Below are positions 53,736 through 64,000 of a DNA stretch of 64,000 nt, piece after piece; the stretch's first letter is position 1; each line of letters starts with the position of its first letter. Location: positions 441,341-505,340 of the forward strand of contig CAIIXF020000008.1 in the NCBI GenBank assembly GCA_903813345.2, in the 5' to 3' direction. A model generated the notes under the pieces. That model saw only the letters and a list, made by a program, of their open reading frames with translations. It was not told the DNA's origin and ran no database searches. Position numbers and translations under genes: made by a program. The DNA is from Owenia fusiformis (Eukaryota; Annelida; Polychaeta; Sabellida; Oweniidae).

Positions 53736-53739
53736 TGTG

Positions 53740-54395
53740 AAGAACACATTGGGACAGAATATTTACAATATATTCTCATTTAGTAATTTTATCACTTTAA
53801 TGTTCATTTTTCTTAGCTGTTTGTGTTTTCTTAATGGTCTTTCCAGTAGAGTCTCATCCTGTAGTTAACTCTGCTACTTTAGTATCTATTGACCTGTACA
53901 TTTTCCACTGATTATATTTATATTTCTTAAAGACAACCATTGATCTAAAATAAATGAAGTTACATTTTTATGCATTTATTCTGCGTGCAATTTCTGTCAA
54001 AATGATAAATGGTTAATATTTTGTGAAGAACAGTTTGGGCAAAGATTAGGTTTAAACATTTCATACCAAGACCATGATACATCAAAGCATGAATTAACTG
54101 TTACGTGTATTTGATGTGTCTGGTTCAGTACACAGCCAATATAATTCGACACCGTTCCGGCTCTGAAACCTTTCGACACCAAAATTTGCTACCGGACTAG
54201 TCAGTCCATTTGGTGCCGAAAAAGCACCGAAATTTGGCACCAAAACGGCATCGAAAATCAGATTGCATTTTGGGGGTGTATATGCTGTTATGACCAACTT
54301 AAAATGGCACTCCAAACAGAAAACAAATATATGTCTCCTTCACATCATCCTCCGAACGCAGGGTTCCAGACATCATTCACAAAGTTCCTTCCTTC
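53740..54395. other. Unassigned sequence
   Basis: Contains a local pattern with repeated GGCACCAAAAC / GTGCCGAAAAAGCACCG motifs near 54180-54260. No gene recognised. Confidence 0.3.
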
Positions 54396-54396
54396 T

Positions 54397-54590
54397 TCAC
54401 TGTAAGGTGTCTACTTGTTCCTTGACAATACTTTGTAGGGGAGAAATTACAAGAACTTTTTTCCCAATGGCAGCTAGTCCAAAATATACTATTGATTTCC
54501 CACTCCCCGTACTTGTGCCTACGAAAAGTCCTTATTTGAAAGTAAGTGTCCTATTGCTTCGGACTGAAACTCATTGAGTGTAGTAATCTT
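54397..54590 (-). pseudogene. RecQ-like helicase fragment (Walker A region)
   Basis: On the minus strand a frame begins LNEFQSEAIGHLLSNKDF, shifts frame near 54527, then reads VGTSTGSGKSIVYFGLA and KKVLVISPLQSIVKEQVDTL before a TGA at 54397-54399. The GTSTGSGKS P-loop and the following VISPL..L..EQ segment are typical of RecQ-family superfamily 2 helicases. Only motif I and neighbours are present. It is a relic, perhaps carried by a mobile element. Confidence 0.65.
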
Positions 54591-54599
54591 TAACTTATA

Positions 54600-55480
54600 C
54601 ATATATTCGCAGTAATATCTTTGGAAATTCTATTTTTCGTATTCGCCATTTTTCGTCAGAAAACTTTGTTGTAACGCGCAATTTCATTGGCTCACAATGT
54701 TGTTATTGTAAGTAAACGGCAAAATTTGATTGGTCAGATTCACGTATTTGATGACCTATATTTAAATGAGCTTGAACAAGTGACCCGTTTTCCCGGAAGA
54801 TAGTAACCAGCTGATCGCAGGGTGGAAGAAGGAGGTACGAGTTCTGGAGGCCTGTGTTCGGAGGATGCCTTCACATCAACAAAGCTAATATGAAATTTTA
54901 ATTCAGAATTGGTATGACTTATAATATTGCACTTATAGTACAGTACATTATAGTATAGAACAGTAGAGTACAGCAAAGCGCAGTATGCATAATATATAGT
55001 AATAAGTGGTAAGACTTTGAAATGGCCCCTTCAAGCCATCATGATAAACCATGACATCTCATTTCTTCTCAGCCCTGAGATGAAACAGAAAGATGCAATG
55101 AGTTTCAGAATGTCTTCAACCATTCACAGCTAGGTAGTTGTCTCTAAACTAACAGAGTTTTACCTGAAGGCCATCTTAATACCATCTTTATTAGTGAATA
55201 CGAGGACGCCTCCGCCAACCAGTAACTTAGTGCCCTTTGAACAGAAATCTAGAGTGATTGCCATAGTGTAGTTCTCTGCAGCAAGTCTTTTAAAGTATGC
55301 TGTACTATCTGTATTGTATGATCATAATTATTCACAATGAATACAGGATATCAGAAAATAAACTCCCAGGGAGAGCCTTTAATGAGAATCAGAAATTGCT
55401 TAGAAACTAAATTGTAAACATTTATAGTACCTTCAATTGTTCTAATGTTGTTAAAGATTTCCTATCCCTGTAGAATTGTG
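54600..55480. other. Unassigned sequence before the large minisatellite
   Basis: No gene recognised. Confidence 0.3.
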
Positions 55481-55487
55481 TAAGATA

Positions 55488-58400
55488 ATGGGTATGGCTA
55501 GGAGGGAATGTCTCACTTGTATAATGGGCATGCCTTGGAGGGAATGTCTCACTTGTATAATGGGCTTGGCTGGGAGGGAATGTCTCACTTGTATAATGGG
55601 TATGGATAGGAGGGATGTCTCACTTGTATAATGGGTATGGTTAGGAGGGAATGTCTCACTTGTATAATGGGCATGGCTGGGAGGGAATGTCTCGCTTGTA
55701 TAATGGGTATGGATAGGAGGGAATGTCTCACTTGTATAATGGGTATGGTTAGGAGGGAATGTCTCACTTCTATAATGGGCATGGCTGGGAGGGAATGTCT
55801 CGCTTGTAAATTGGACATGCCTTGGAGGGAATGTCTCACTTGTATAATGGGCATGGCTAGGAGGGAATGTCTCACTTGTATAATTGGCATGCCTTGGAGG
55901 GAATGTCTCACTTGTATAATGGGCATGGCTAGGAGGGAATGTCTCACTTGTATAATGGGCATGCCTTGGAGGTAATGTCTTACTTGTATAATGGGCATGG
56001 CTGGGAGGGAATGTCTCACTTGTATAATGGGCAGGGCTAGGAGGGAATGTCTCACTTGTATAATGGGCATGCCTTGGAGGGAATGTCTCACTTGTATAAT
56101 GGGCATGCCTTGGTGGGAATGTCTCACTTGTATAATGGGCATGGCTGGGAAGAATGTCTCACTTGTATAATGGGTATGCCTTGGAGGGAATGTCTCACTT
56201 GTATAATGGGGTGGCTGGGAGGGAATGTCTCACTTGTATAATGGGTATGCCTTGGAGGGAATGTCTCACTTGAATAATGGGCATGGCTGGGAGGGAATGT
56301 CTCACTTGTATAATGGGTATGGTTAGGAGGGAATGTCTCACTTGTATAATGGGCATGGCTTGGAGGGAATGTCTCACTTGTATAATGGGCATGGCTAGGA
56401 GGGAATGTCTCACTTGTATAATGGGCATGCCTTGGAGGGAATGTCTCACTTGTATAATGGGCTTGGCTAGGAGGGAATGTCTCACTTGTATAATGGGTAT
56501 GCCTTGGAGGGAATGTCTCACTTGAATAATGGGCATGGCTGGGAGGGAATGTCTCACTTGTATAATGGGTATGGTTAGGAGGGTATGTCTCACTTGTATA
56601 ATGGGCATGGCTTGGAGGGAATGTCTCACTTGTATAATGGGCATGGCTAGGAGGGAATGTCTCACTTGTATAATGGGCATGCCTTGGAGGGAATGTCTCA
56701 CTTGTATAATGGGCAGGGCTAGGAGGGAATGTCTCACTTGTATAATGGGCAAGGCTGGGAAGAATGTCTCACTTGTATAATGGGCAGGGCTAGGAGGGAA
56801 TGTCTCACTTGTATAATGGGCATGGCTGGGAGGGAATGTCTCACTTGTATAATGGGCATGCCTTGGAGGGAATGTCTCACTTGTATAATGGATATGGTTA
56901 GGAGGGAATGTCTCACTTGTATAATGGGCATGGCTGGGAAGAATGTCTCACTTGTATAATGGGTATGCCTTGGAGGGAATGTCTCACTTGTATAATGGGT
57001 ATGGTTAGGAGGGAATGTCTCACTTGTATAATGGGCATGCCTTGGAGGGAATGTCTCACTTGTATAATGGATATGGTTAGGAGGGAATGTCTCACTTGTA
57101 TAATGGGCATGGCTGGGAAGAATGTCTCACTTGTATAATGGGTATGCCTTGGAGGGAATGTCTCACTTGTATAATGGATATGGTTAGGAGGGAATGTCTC
57201 ACTTGTATAATGGGCATGGCTGGGAAGAATGTCTCACTTGTATAATGGGTATGCCTTGGAGGGAATGTCTCACTTGTATAATGGGTATGGTTAGGAGGGA
57301 ATGTCTCACTTGTATAATGGGCATGCCTTGGAGGGAATGTCTTGCTTGTATAATGGGTATGGTTAGGAGGGAATGTCTCACTTGAATAATGGGTATGGTT
57401 AGGAGGGAATGTCTCGCTTGTATAATGGGCATGCCTTGGAGGGAATGTCTCACTTGTATAATGGGCATGGTTATTAGGGAATGTCTCGCTTGTATAATTG
57501 GCATTGCTAGGAGGGAATGTCTCACTTGTATAATGGGCATGCCTTGGAGGGAATGTCTCACTTGTATAATGGGCATGGCTGGGAGGAAATGTCTCACTTG
57601 TATAATGGGCATGGCTGGGAGGGAATGTCTCACTTGTATAATGGGCATGGCTGGGAGGGAATGTCTCACTTGTATAATGGACTTGGTTAGGAGGGAATGT
57701 CTCGCTTGTATAATGGGCATGCCTTGGAGGGAATGTCTCGCTTGTATAATTGGCATGCCTTGGAGGGAATGTCTCGCTTGTATAATGGGCATGGCTGAGA
57801 GGGAATGTCTCATTTGTATAATGGGCATGCCTTGGAGGGAATGTCTCACTTGCATAATGGGTATGCCTTGGAGGGAATGTCTCACTTGTATAATGGGCAT
57901 GCCTTGGAGGGAATGTCTCACTTGTATAATGGGCATGGCTGAGAGGGAATGTCTCATTTGTATAATGGGCATGCCTTGGAGGGAATGTCTCACTTGCATA
58001 ATGGGTATGCCTTGGAGGGCATGTCTCACTTGTATAATGGGCATGCCTTGGAGGGAATGTCTCACTTGTATAATGGGCATGGCTGAGAGGGAATGTCTCA
58101 TTTGTATAATGGGCATGCCTTGGAGGGAATGTCTCACTTGTATAATGGGCATGGCTGAGAGGGAATGTCTCACTTGTAAAATGGGCATGGCTGAGAGGGA
58201 ATGTCTCATTTGTATAATGGGCATGCCTTGGAGGGAATGTCTCACTTGCATAATGGGTATGCCTTGGAGGGAATGTCTCACTTGTATAATGGGCATGGCT
58301 GAGAGGGAATGTCTCACTTGTATAATGGGCATGGCTGAGAGGGAATGTCTCACTTGTATAATGGGCATGCCTTGGAGGGAATGTCTCACTTGTATAATGG

Positions 58401-59460
58401 GTATGGTTTTTAGGGAATGTCTCACTTGTATAATGGGCATGGTTATTAGGGAATGTCTCACTTGTATAATGGGTATGCCTTGGAGGGAATGTCTTGCTTG
58501 TATAATGGGCATGCCTTGGAGGGAATGTCTCACTTGTATAATGGGCATGGTTATTAGGGAATGTCTCACTTGTATAATGGGCTTGGCTGGGAGGGAATGT
58601 CTCACTTGTATAATGGGTATGGCTAGGAGGGAATGTCTCACTTGTATAATGGGCAGGGCTAGGAGGGAATGTCTCACTTGTATAATGGGCTTGGCTGGGA
58701 GGGAATGTCTCACTTGTATAATGGGCATGGCTGGGAGGGAATGTCTCACTTGTATAATGGGCTTGGCTGGGAGGGAATGTCTCACTTGTATAATGGGCAT
58801 GGCTGGGAGGGAATGTCTCACTTGTATAATGGGCATGGCTGGGAGGGAATGTCTCGCTTGTATAATGGGCATGGCTGGGAGGGAATGTCTCGCTTGTATA
58901 ATGGGCATGCCTTGGAGGGAATGTCTCACTTGTATAATGGGCATGGCTAGGAGGGAATGTCTCACTTGTATAATTGGCATGCCTTGGAGGGAATGTCTCA
59001 CTTGTATAATGGGCATGCCTTGGAGGTAATGTCTTACTTGTATAATGGGCATGGCTGGGAGGGAATGTCTCACTTGTATAATGGGCATGGCTGGGAGGGA
59101 ATGTCTCACTTGTATAATGGGCATGGCTGGGAAGAATGTCTCACTTGTATAATGGGCATGCCTTGGAGGGAATGTCTCACTTGTATAATGGATATGGTTA
59201 GGAGGGAATGTCTCACTTGTATAATGGATATGGTTAGGAGGGAATGTCTCACTTGTATAATGGATATGGTTAGGAGGGAATGTCTCACTTGTACAATGGG
59301 CATGCCTTGGAGGGAATGTCTCACTTGTATAATGGACATGGCTGGGTGGGAATGTCTCACTTGTATAATGGGTATGGATAGGAGGGAATGTCTCACTTGT
59401 ATAATGGGCTTGCCTTGGAGGGAATGTCTCACAAGATATATACTGGGAGGGAATGTCTCG
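55488..59460 (+). repeat. Large 36-bp minisatellite, about 110 copies
   Basis: The unit is GGGAATGTCTCACTTGTATA followed by ATGGGCATGCCTTGGA, with variant tails (ATGGCTGGGA, ATGGTTAGGA, TATGGATAGGA). Most units are exactly 36 bp, and a few lose a base (GGGAAGAATG). Because 36 is a multiple of three, long frames are open on both strands: 767 codons on the minus strand (57199-59502) and 546 on the plus strand (57389-59029). They repeat MPIIQVRHSLQG and GMPWRECLTCIM. No start context, signal peptide or splice evidence supports a gene. Confidence 0.97.
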
Positions 59461-59469
59461 CTTATAGCC

Positions 59470-59835
59470 ACCCTGTCTTCTTAGTCTTCTGTATAAGGAC
59501 ATGCATTTAGAACAATATCATTCCTTTGAATGTCATTGTGTCAATACTTTTATAATCTAATTACCATTTTAATTTTTTCCATTTTGTAAACATACTGCGT
59601 AATGTTTAATGTGTAAAATAAATATTGTAAAATATTTTCGTACTTGCACTGCCTTGAATGTAGGGCACCCCACCATGGCCAGATGCATAAGTGAACTGCT
59701 CCGCTAATATCTCATGTTGAAGAGTACTCCAGTGTCTGTCATTGAAGGTATCAATGAAATTATTCCAAAGCATACTCAATTTTTTTTCTGAAAAATAAGT
59801 AAATATGCAATATGAAGTATAAGTACTCATGTACA
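59470..59835. other. Unassigned sequence after the minisatellite
   Basis: No recognisable coding sequence. Confidence 0.3.
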
Positions 59836-59839
59836 TATA

Positions 59840-60340
59840 CAGGGTGGGCCAAAAAATGTCCATATTTTTTATTTCAATATATCATTTTTGAAAATGTATG
59901 GATATCAATAAAGTTTTGGCAGAATATGGAGAAATCAATCATACAACTGTTCCTTAAGTGGATAAACAAAGGATGAGCCTGGGAATGGGTCTGGAAATCG
60001 ACTTAGAAAATATTCAATATTGTAATGTCTGAAAAACCAACTCAATTACACATTTTATCAAATCTTCCCATCATTTCTCTGAGAGTCAAAGAATATCAAT
60101 TTGTAACACACTTAATGAAGAATTTTGGCATCAAAGATATTGCATATCAATATGCCAGAATTGAAAAAAAATTCAAGAGCAATTACTAAATGAATAATTT
60201 ATACAACAAGTTTGAAACATATCCTCCAAAACATCGCTTACTTTCTTTGTATAAACATTGAATGGTATTTCTTGATGAGTGTTTATCTGGATAATTAAGG
60301 GATTACAGTTACTCAAAGTTATTGAACAACCAATTTTGAC
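59840..60340. mobile_element. Single mariner-type end
   Basis: CAGGGTGGGCCAAAAAATGT at 59840, preceded by TA, looks like a Tc1/mariner terminus. No matching inverted end was found to the right, so the element is truncated or too diverged. The right boundary given is arbitrary. Confidence 0.35.
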
Positions 60341-60418
60341 ACTTCAATTACTCAGATGCGAGTAGATAGTTACCAGTTTCGCCACCAGGTGGCTGATTCG
60401 GGGGAAATAACATGGCAG

Positions 60419-61250
60419 GGTATTACATATCCTTGCTCAAGTCGGTCTCTTTTACTTATCTTGATTTCTATTATGACCGCCTTGTACCCAAGAGAAAGCC
60501 ACGTGCTTTACCGACAGTTTGTTGATGTCAGTAAAATTTGACCAATCAACGACGGCCCTGTAGCGTTAGCTCATTATTATGCACGGTCAAAAACAAGTAC
60601 ACTTTTCACGAACAAATCTTGCACAAATTCATCATGAAAATACAAATATTTTATCAGATAAATATCAATCAGAGTTTAGTGGATGCCAGAGCATTGATTG
60701 GATAACCGGAGGTGATAAGATTTCAACAATAAACGTTGAAATGATCGAACATGTACAGGCTGAGATTGAAGCACTGATCGACGACTGCATGACCGCTACA
60801 TTTTCATCGTGCATTTTCATCGCGAAATCAGTTATAAAATAAATCAACATTGAATCGCATGATTTAGTTTATATTAATGACTCTTACACTTACATTCCAA
60901 TGTACATTTAATTACATAATATATTCATGAATGATATTGCAACTCTAAAGAAACACTCGATGAGATCATTGAATTTCAAGTCGTAGATGGGAAGTTTGCT
61001 TTGTTTATGCAGCTCAACCTGATAACGTTTTGATTGGTCAATCAGCCTGAAGTCACACGTCGTGTCGTCTAGGCCATCTGTCAATCAATAAGGTTTCGCG
61101 ATACCCCTGATAGCGAATGTATTACGGAAATCTCGAAACATTGAATATCTCAGCATAATATCAGCGGAGATGTATTGGATTGTACAAGGCGGTAATAATT
61201 CAAGATCAGATTAGTAAAAAAATACCGACTTGGGCAAGGCTAGGTATTAC
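60419..61250. mobile_element. TIR element of about 830 bp
   Basis: GTATTACATATCCTTGCTCA with AAGTCGGT at the left is mirrored by ACCGACTTGGGCAAGG with CTAGGTATTAC at the right. Inner blocks GACCGCCTTGTAC / GTACAAGGCGGTAAT also mirror. Outside, AGATGCGAGTAGA (60355) and TCTACTCGCATCT (61591) may be a larger outer inverted pair. An 87-codon frame at 60579-60842 shows no known domain. Confidence 0.65.
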
Positions 61251-61259
61251 AAAATTCCC

Positions 61260-62090
61260 TTAAACTTGAATATGCATCAGTTTTAGTGGTTCACTTTTCA
61301 AATTACCCTTATGTATGTGATAGTTATACAAATTAAAATATGTCCAGTAAAAGAAAATATTATCTGCCCAACACAAGAAAATATATTTCACTTTTTGTAG
61401 TTTTACAACATGGGGTCTATGGGGAATCTCCCCACCTAGAAGTCACATTTTCAAAGAAAATCAAATTTTCAAAGTTTATAAACTCTTTTCAAAACCACAA
61501 TTCTAGATGTAATTTTACATGTTGATTCCAAATATGATAACAGGTTGACTGAATTGTGAATTTTTAATGACGTAAATCAAGATTATTTCTACTCGCATCT
61601 AGGATATTGTGTTGGTGGAGTTGTATATATTTCTGCAAAATTAATGCTGAGCACAGCTTTATGGTTTCAATTTTATAATCTCTTTACATGACGCTTATGA
61701 TGAACAGTCAGAATCAATAAAACATCCAAACCATAAATCTGTGCTCAATGTGAAAATTAAAAGTGAAGCGACTTTTCTTCTGATATTTCCTTCATTAAAT
61801 GGCAGCCATCTTGGTTTTCCCCCTTCAAATTAAACTTGGGAAGTCTAGGAGGCCTGTAATCTGTACATGCAGTAATGTAGTGTATATCGATGCTCAGGTT
61901 GGCAGCCATATTGAAAACATAATCAACTCAGGCTTATTTTCATCACAAAAGTCGGTGAGCCCACACCCCCACAACAATGATATTTGCAGAGAAGCTTCTT
62001 TCCAATCACTTTATTCTATAGTTTCAATATCTATGCTGTAGGGAATTGAATGAATTCAATATTGAATGAATTGGCCAATGAAGATGTATC
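61260..62090. other. AT-rich stretch without recognisable genes
   Basis: Only short open frames, none with a recognised domain. Confidence 0.35.
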
Positions 62091-62099
62091 AAAGCCCGG

Positions 62100-62857
62100 C
62101 GTTTCTACTTAGGTGTCGGCCAACACGCGTCAAACATAGCTACACAAGGAGATATGTGTTGGGTCTCAGTTGACACTAAGCAAAAAGTGGAAGCAACGAG
62201 ATTGTGGTGTCGACTCAAAAACATGTCAGAACACAGAATAACAAAGAAAATTCACCTTTGGTCTCTGACGCAGCATAACTCGTGGGAATATAAAATGCAG
62301 CGTTTGTTACGAGATAAAACAAACCAAATCTTATCACTGGTGGTGAAATCTCCGATGTAAGATCTATACTACAATCACTTAAAGACCATCGTATTGAGGT
62401 CGAAGCCGACGAATGGCATACCGCACTTTGGAACGACCGTCATAATCCTGAAAACGGAAATAAACTCAGGACTTACCGATTACATAAAACACAAATGGTA
62501 ACGGCGGAGGAATATGTTAGAATTCCTATGCATAAACATGAACGGAGCAATCTAGCCAAGTTAAGAACAGGCACTCTTCCCATTAACGTTGAACTCGGAC
62601 GGTATAGCGGTATCCCCCTTAATGAGTGATTGTGTACTTGTTGTAATAGAAATGCTGTCGAAGACGAGATGCACTTTTTCACTTTTATACTGATTTAAGA
62701 ACAACACTCTTTGAAAAAGCAAAACAGACTGTACACGATTTTGATTCACTACCAACACTTGTTAAATATTGTGTAATACTAACTACCACTTCTCTACAAC
62801 GATTACTTGCTAAAACCATTGGACACATGATAAGGAAAAGAAGAGAATTATTTTAGT
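62100..62857 (+). pseudogene. LINE ORF2 C-terminal fragment
   Basis: Ordered pieces on the + strand: LWCRLKNMSEHRITKKIHLW (62198), then a segment after a frameshift with KHERSNLAKLRTGTLPINVE and LGRYSGIPLNE (about 62535-62628), an in-frame stop, the knuckle LCTCCNRNAVEDEMHFF, and a tail ending RLLAKTIGHMIRKRRELF. This order is typical of the ORF2 C terminus. The frame breaks show it is inactive. Confidence 0.75.
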
Positions 62858-62859
62858 AA

Positions 62860-64000
62860 TTACCAGTGTGGCAAATAAGAGGTCGCCAAATGCCAAAAAC
62901 AGGGAGTGAAAAAAATTTGGCGATAGATGTTGCGATCTACCTCGACAATTTTGGCGATGGATGTAATCTAACTTCACAGGTTTTATCCCCGACATTTGCT
63001 TGATCTTCTCACAAAAAATCATCGCAAAACAATGTCTAGATCTATCAAAATATTAGCGAACCAATACGAATTAAAATATTCCTTTTTACACAAGAAACCA
63101 AATCATTATAGAACCGCTGCTCTAATTGGCCGAAATACTAAGAATGAAGCGATGTCTACCAATCAAAACCATCTATACATCAATGCTACGATCCCTTTAT
63201 TTGTTTATCTGGCGAAGCACGTGGCTAGGGGGTGAATCAAAAATGCAACAAAACAAAACTCAGTTCGAACAAGACATAAGGTCATACTGCATTCTAATAG
63301 CATTAGCGATCTTTTTTTATCTTAAATTAACTCCTAAAACCCTGCCTTGATTGCTCAACCACTGGGTTTATCAAGATTAGTTCCCGGATTAGTTATCTCT
63401 CTTCGTATTACTAGAAAGAGTTCACACGGAGCTTACATTGAGACGGCCCCTAATTTCTTTTGAGATGCGCAGACGCACTGCGCAGTAGGTCTATCAATGC
63501 CGGTCACAGTGACCTCGTCTATCAGAGTTCTCGCTGGGTATTTTTAATTACTCCATCAAGTAGAGAGATTAAATACACTAGATTTGAAGTTGATCCTATG
63601 AAGATAGATACCGGGCACATTAAGAACCAGTTCATCGCATATTAAAGGTGGTTACAATGATAAACTGGATATGGAAACAAATCCACTTTCACTTTCAGTT
63701 TAATCTGATCGATAGATTACCATATTCACTTTCAATAGCGCCCAGTAATGCCGTATCGTTGTCAGTCTTATTTTGAAATTCAACGTCTTCCTGTTTCGAC
63801 TTTCCATACCCCATCAAGTGTTAGGTTAATCAAATCACACCACCTTCGCAACTACATGTACTTGTGTACATTGAAATCTCAGGACGATTGAAAATAAGAT
63901 TTATAGTGAATTTGTATTCCTTTCCTCAAATCACTAACCAAAATAACTTACTTTTTCGAGCTTTCGGTAGCAGCTACTACCTTTGTCAAGATGATATATT
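62860..64000. other. Unassigned right end of the window
   Basis: No gene recognised and no THADA exon seen. ATGCGCAGACGCACTGCGCAG at 63465-63485 is a GC-rich direct repeat of TGCGCAG. Confidence 0.3.

Noticed and set aside
55488-59460. CRISPR array
   Set aside because: Units are contiguous variants of one 36-bp sequence with no unique spacers and no cas genes, and the DNA is clearly animal.
57199-59502. 767-codon minus-strand frame as a repeat-protein gene
   Set aside because: It follows from the 36-bp unit length. The other strand is equally open, there is no signal of codon selection, and unit indels break neighbouring frames.

Overview
This window is intron-rich, AT-rich, repeat-dense animal genomic DNA. 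Coding exons are short, flanked by GT/AG splice sites, and scattered among transposon remnants, fold-back elements and minisatellites. Repeat style (short elements with GACA/GACC microsatellite cores ending in GATAACAATAGCTCAC-like sequence, TGACCTTGAAAAGGTCA-type repeats, many TIR and LINE relics) suggests a marine lophotrochozoan, perhaps a bivalve mollusc. That placement is inference; no marker gene fixes the species.

The main gene is the 5' half of a THADA orthologue on the + strand. Twenty-two coding exons were assembled by hand from the start codon at 17624 to the donor at 48795. Every junction keeps phase and the exons total 2938 nt, about 979 codons. The order of conserved blocks follows vertebrate THADA from its first residues to roughly its middle. 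No later THADA exon was recognised in the last 15 kb, so the gene probably continues beyond the window. Intron 15 (30725-44485) is 13.8 kb and carries a nested intronless GT31 (beta-1,3-galactosyl/GlcNAc-transferase-type) gene on the same strand, broken by one frameshift.

Left of THADA, 5361-8668 encodes a complete five-exon secreted protein of 483 residues with two von Willebrand factor A domains. A decayed copy of its last exon lies at 3211-3484 and two paralogue-like exons at 9356-9502 and 10013-10125. Two minus-strand coiled-coil exons (394-456 and 10901-11269) probably belong to one gene whose intron holds the VWA gene.

The rest is repeats. There are TA-flanked mariner-type inverted-repeat elements at 553-1864 and 40139-43384 (the latter split by a second TIR element), a GC-rich MITE in the VWA gene, nested palindromes in THADA intron 1, a 500-bp TIR element carrying a tRNA-Ala-like module, a recent 1.67-kb tandem duplication at 33-36.3 kb, an AGGTCA-rich TIR element at 51.6-53.2 kb, LINE 3'-end fragments at five places, a RecQ-like helicase fragment, and a 4-kb minisatellite of 36-bp units at 55.5-59.5 kb that is open for long stretches on both strands.

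The most unusual observation is that four separate THADA exons (5, 9, 10 and 21) each carry local tandem duplications that include coding sequence; at exons 5, 9 and 21 they also copy the 5' splice site. Exon 10 reaches eight 99-bp (33-codon) copies.
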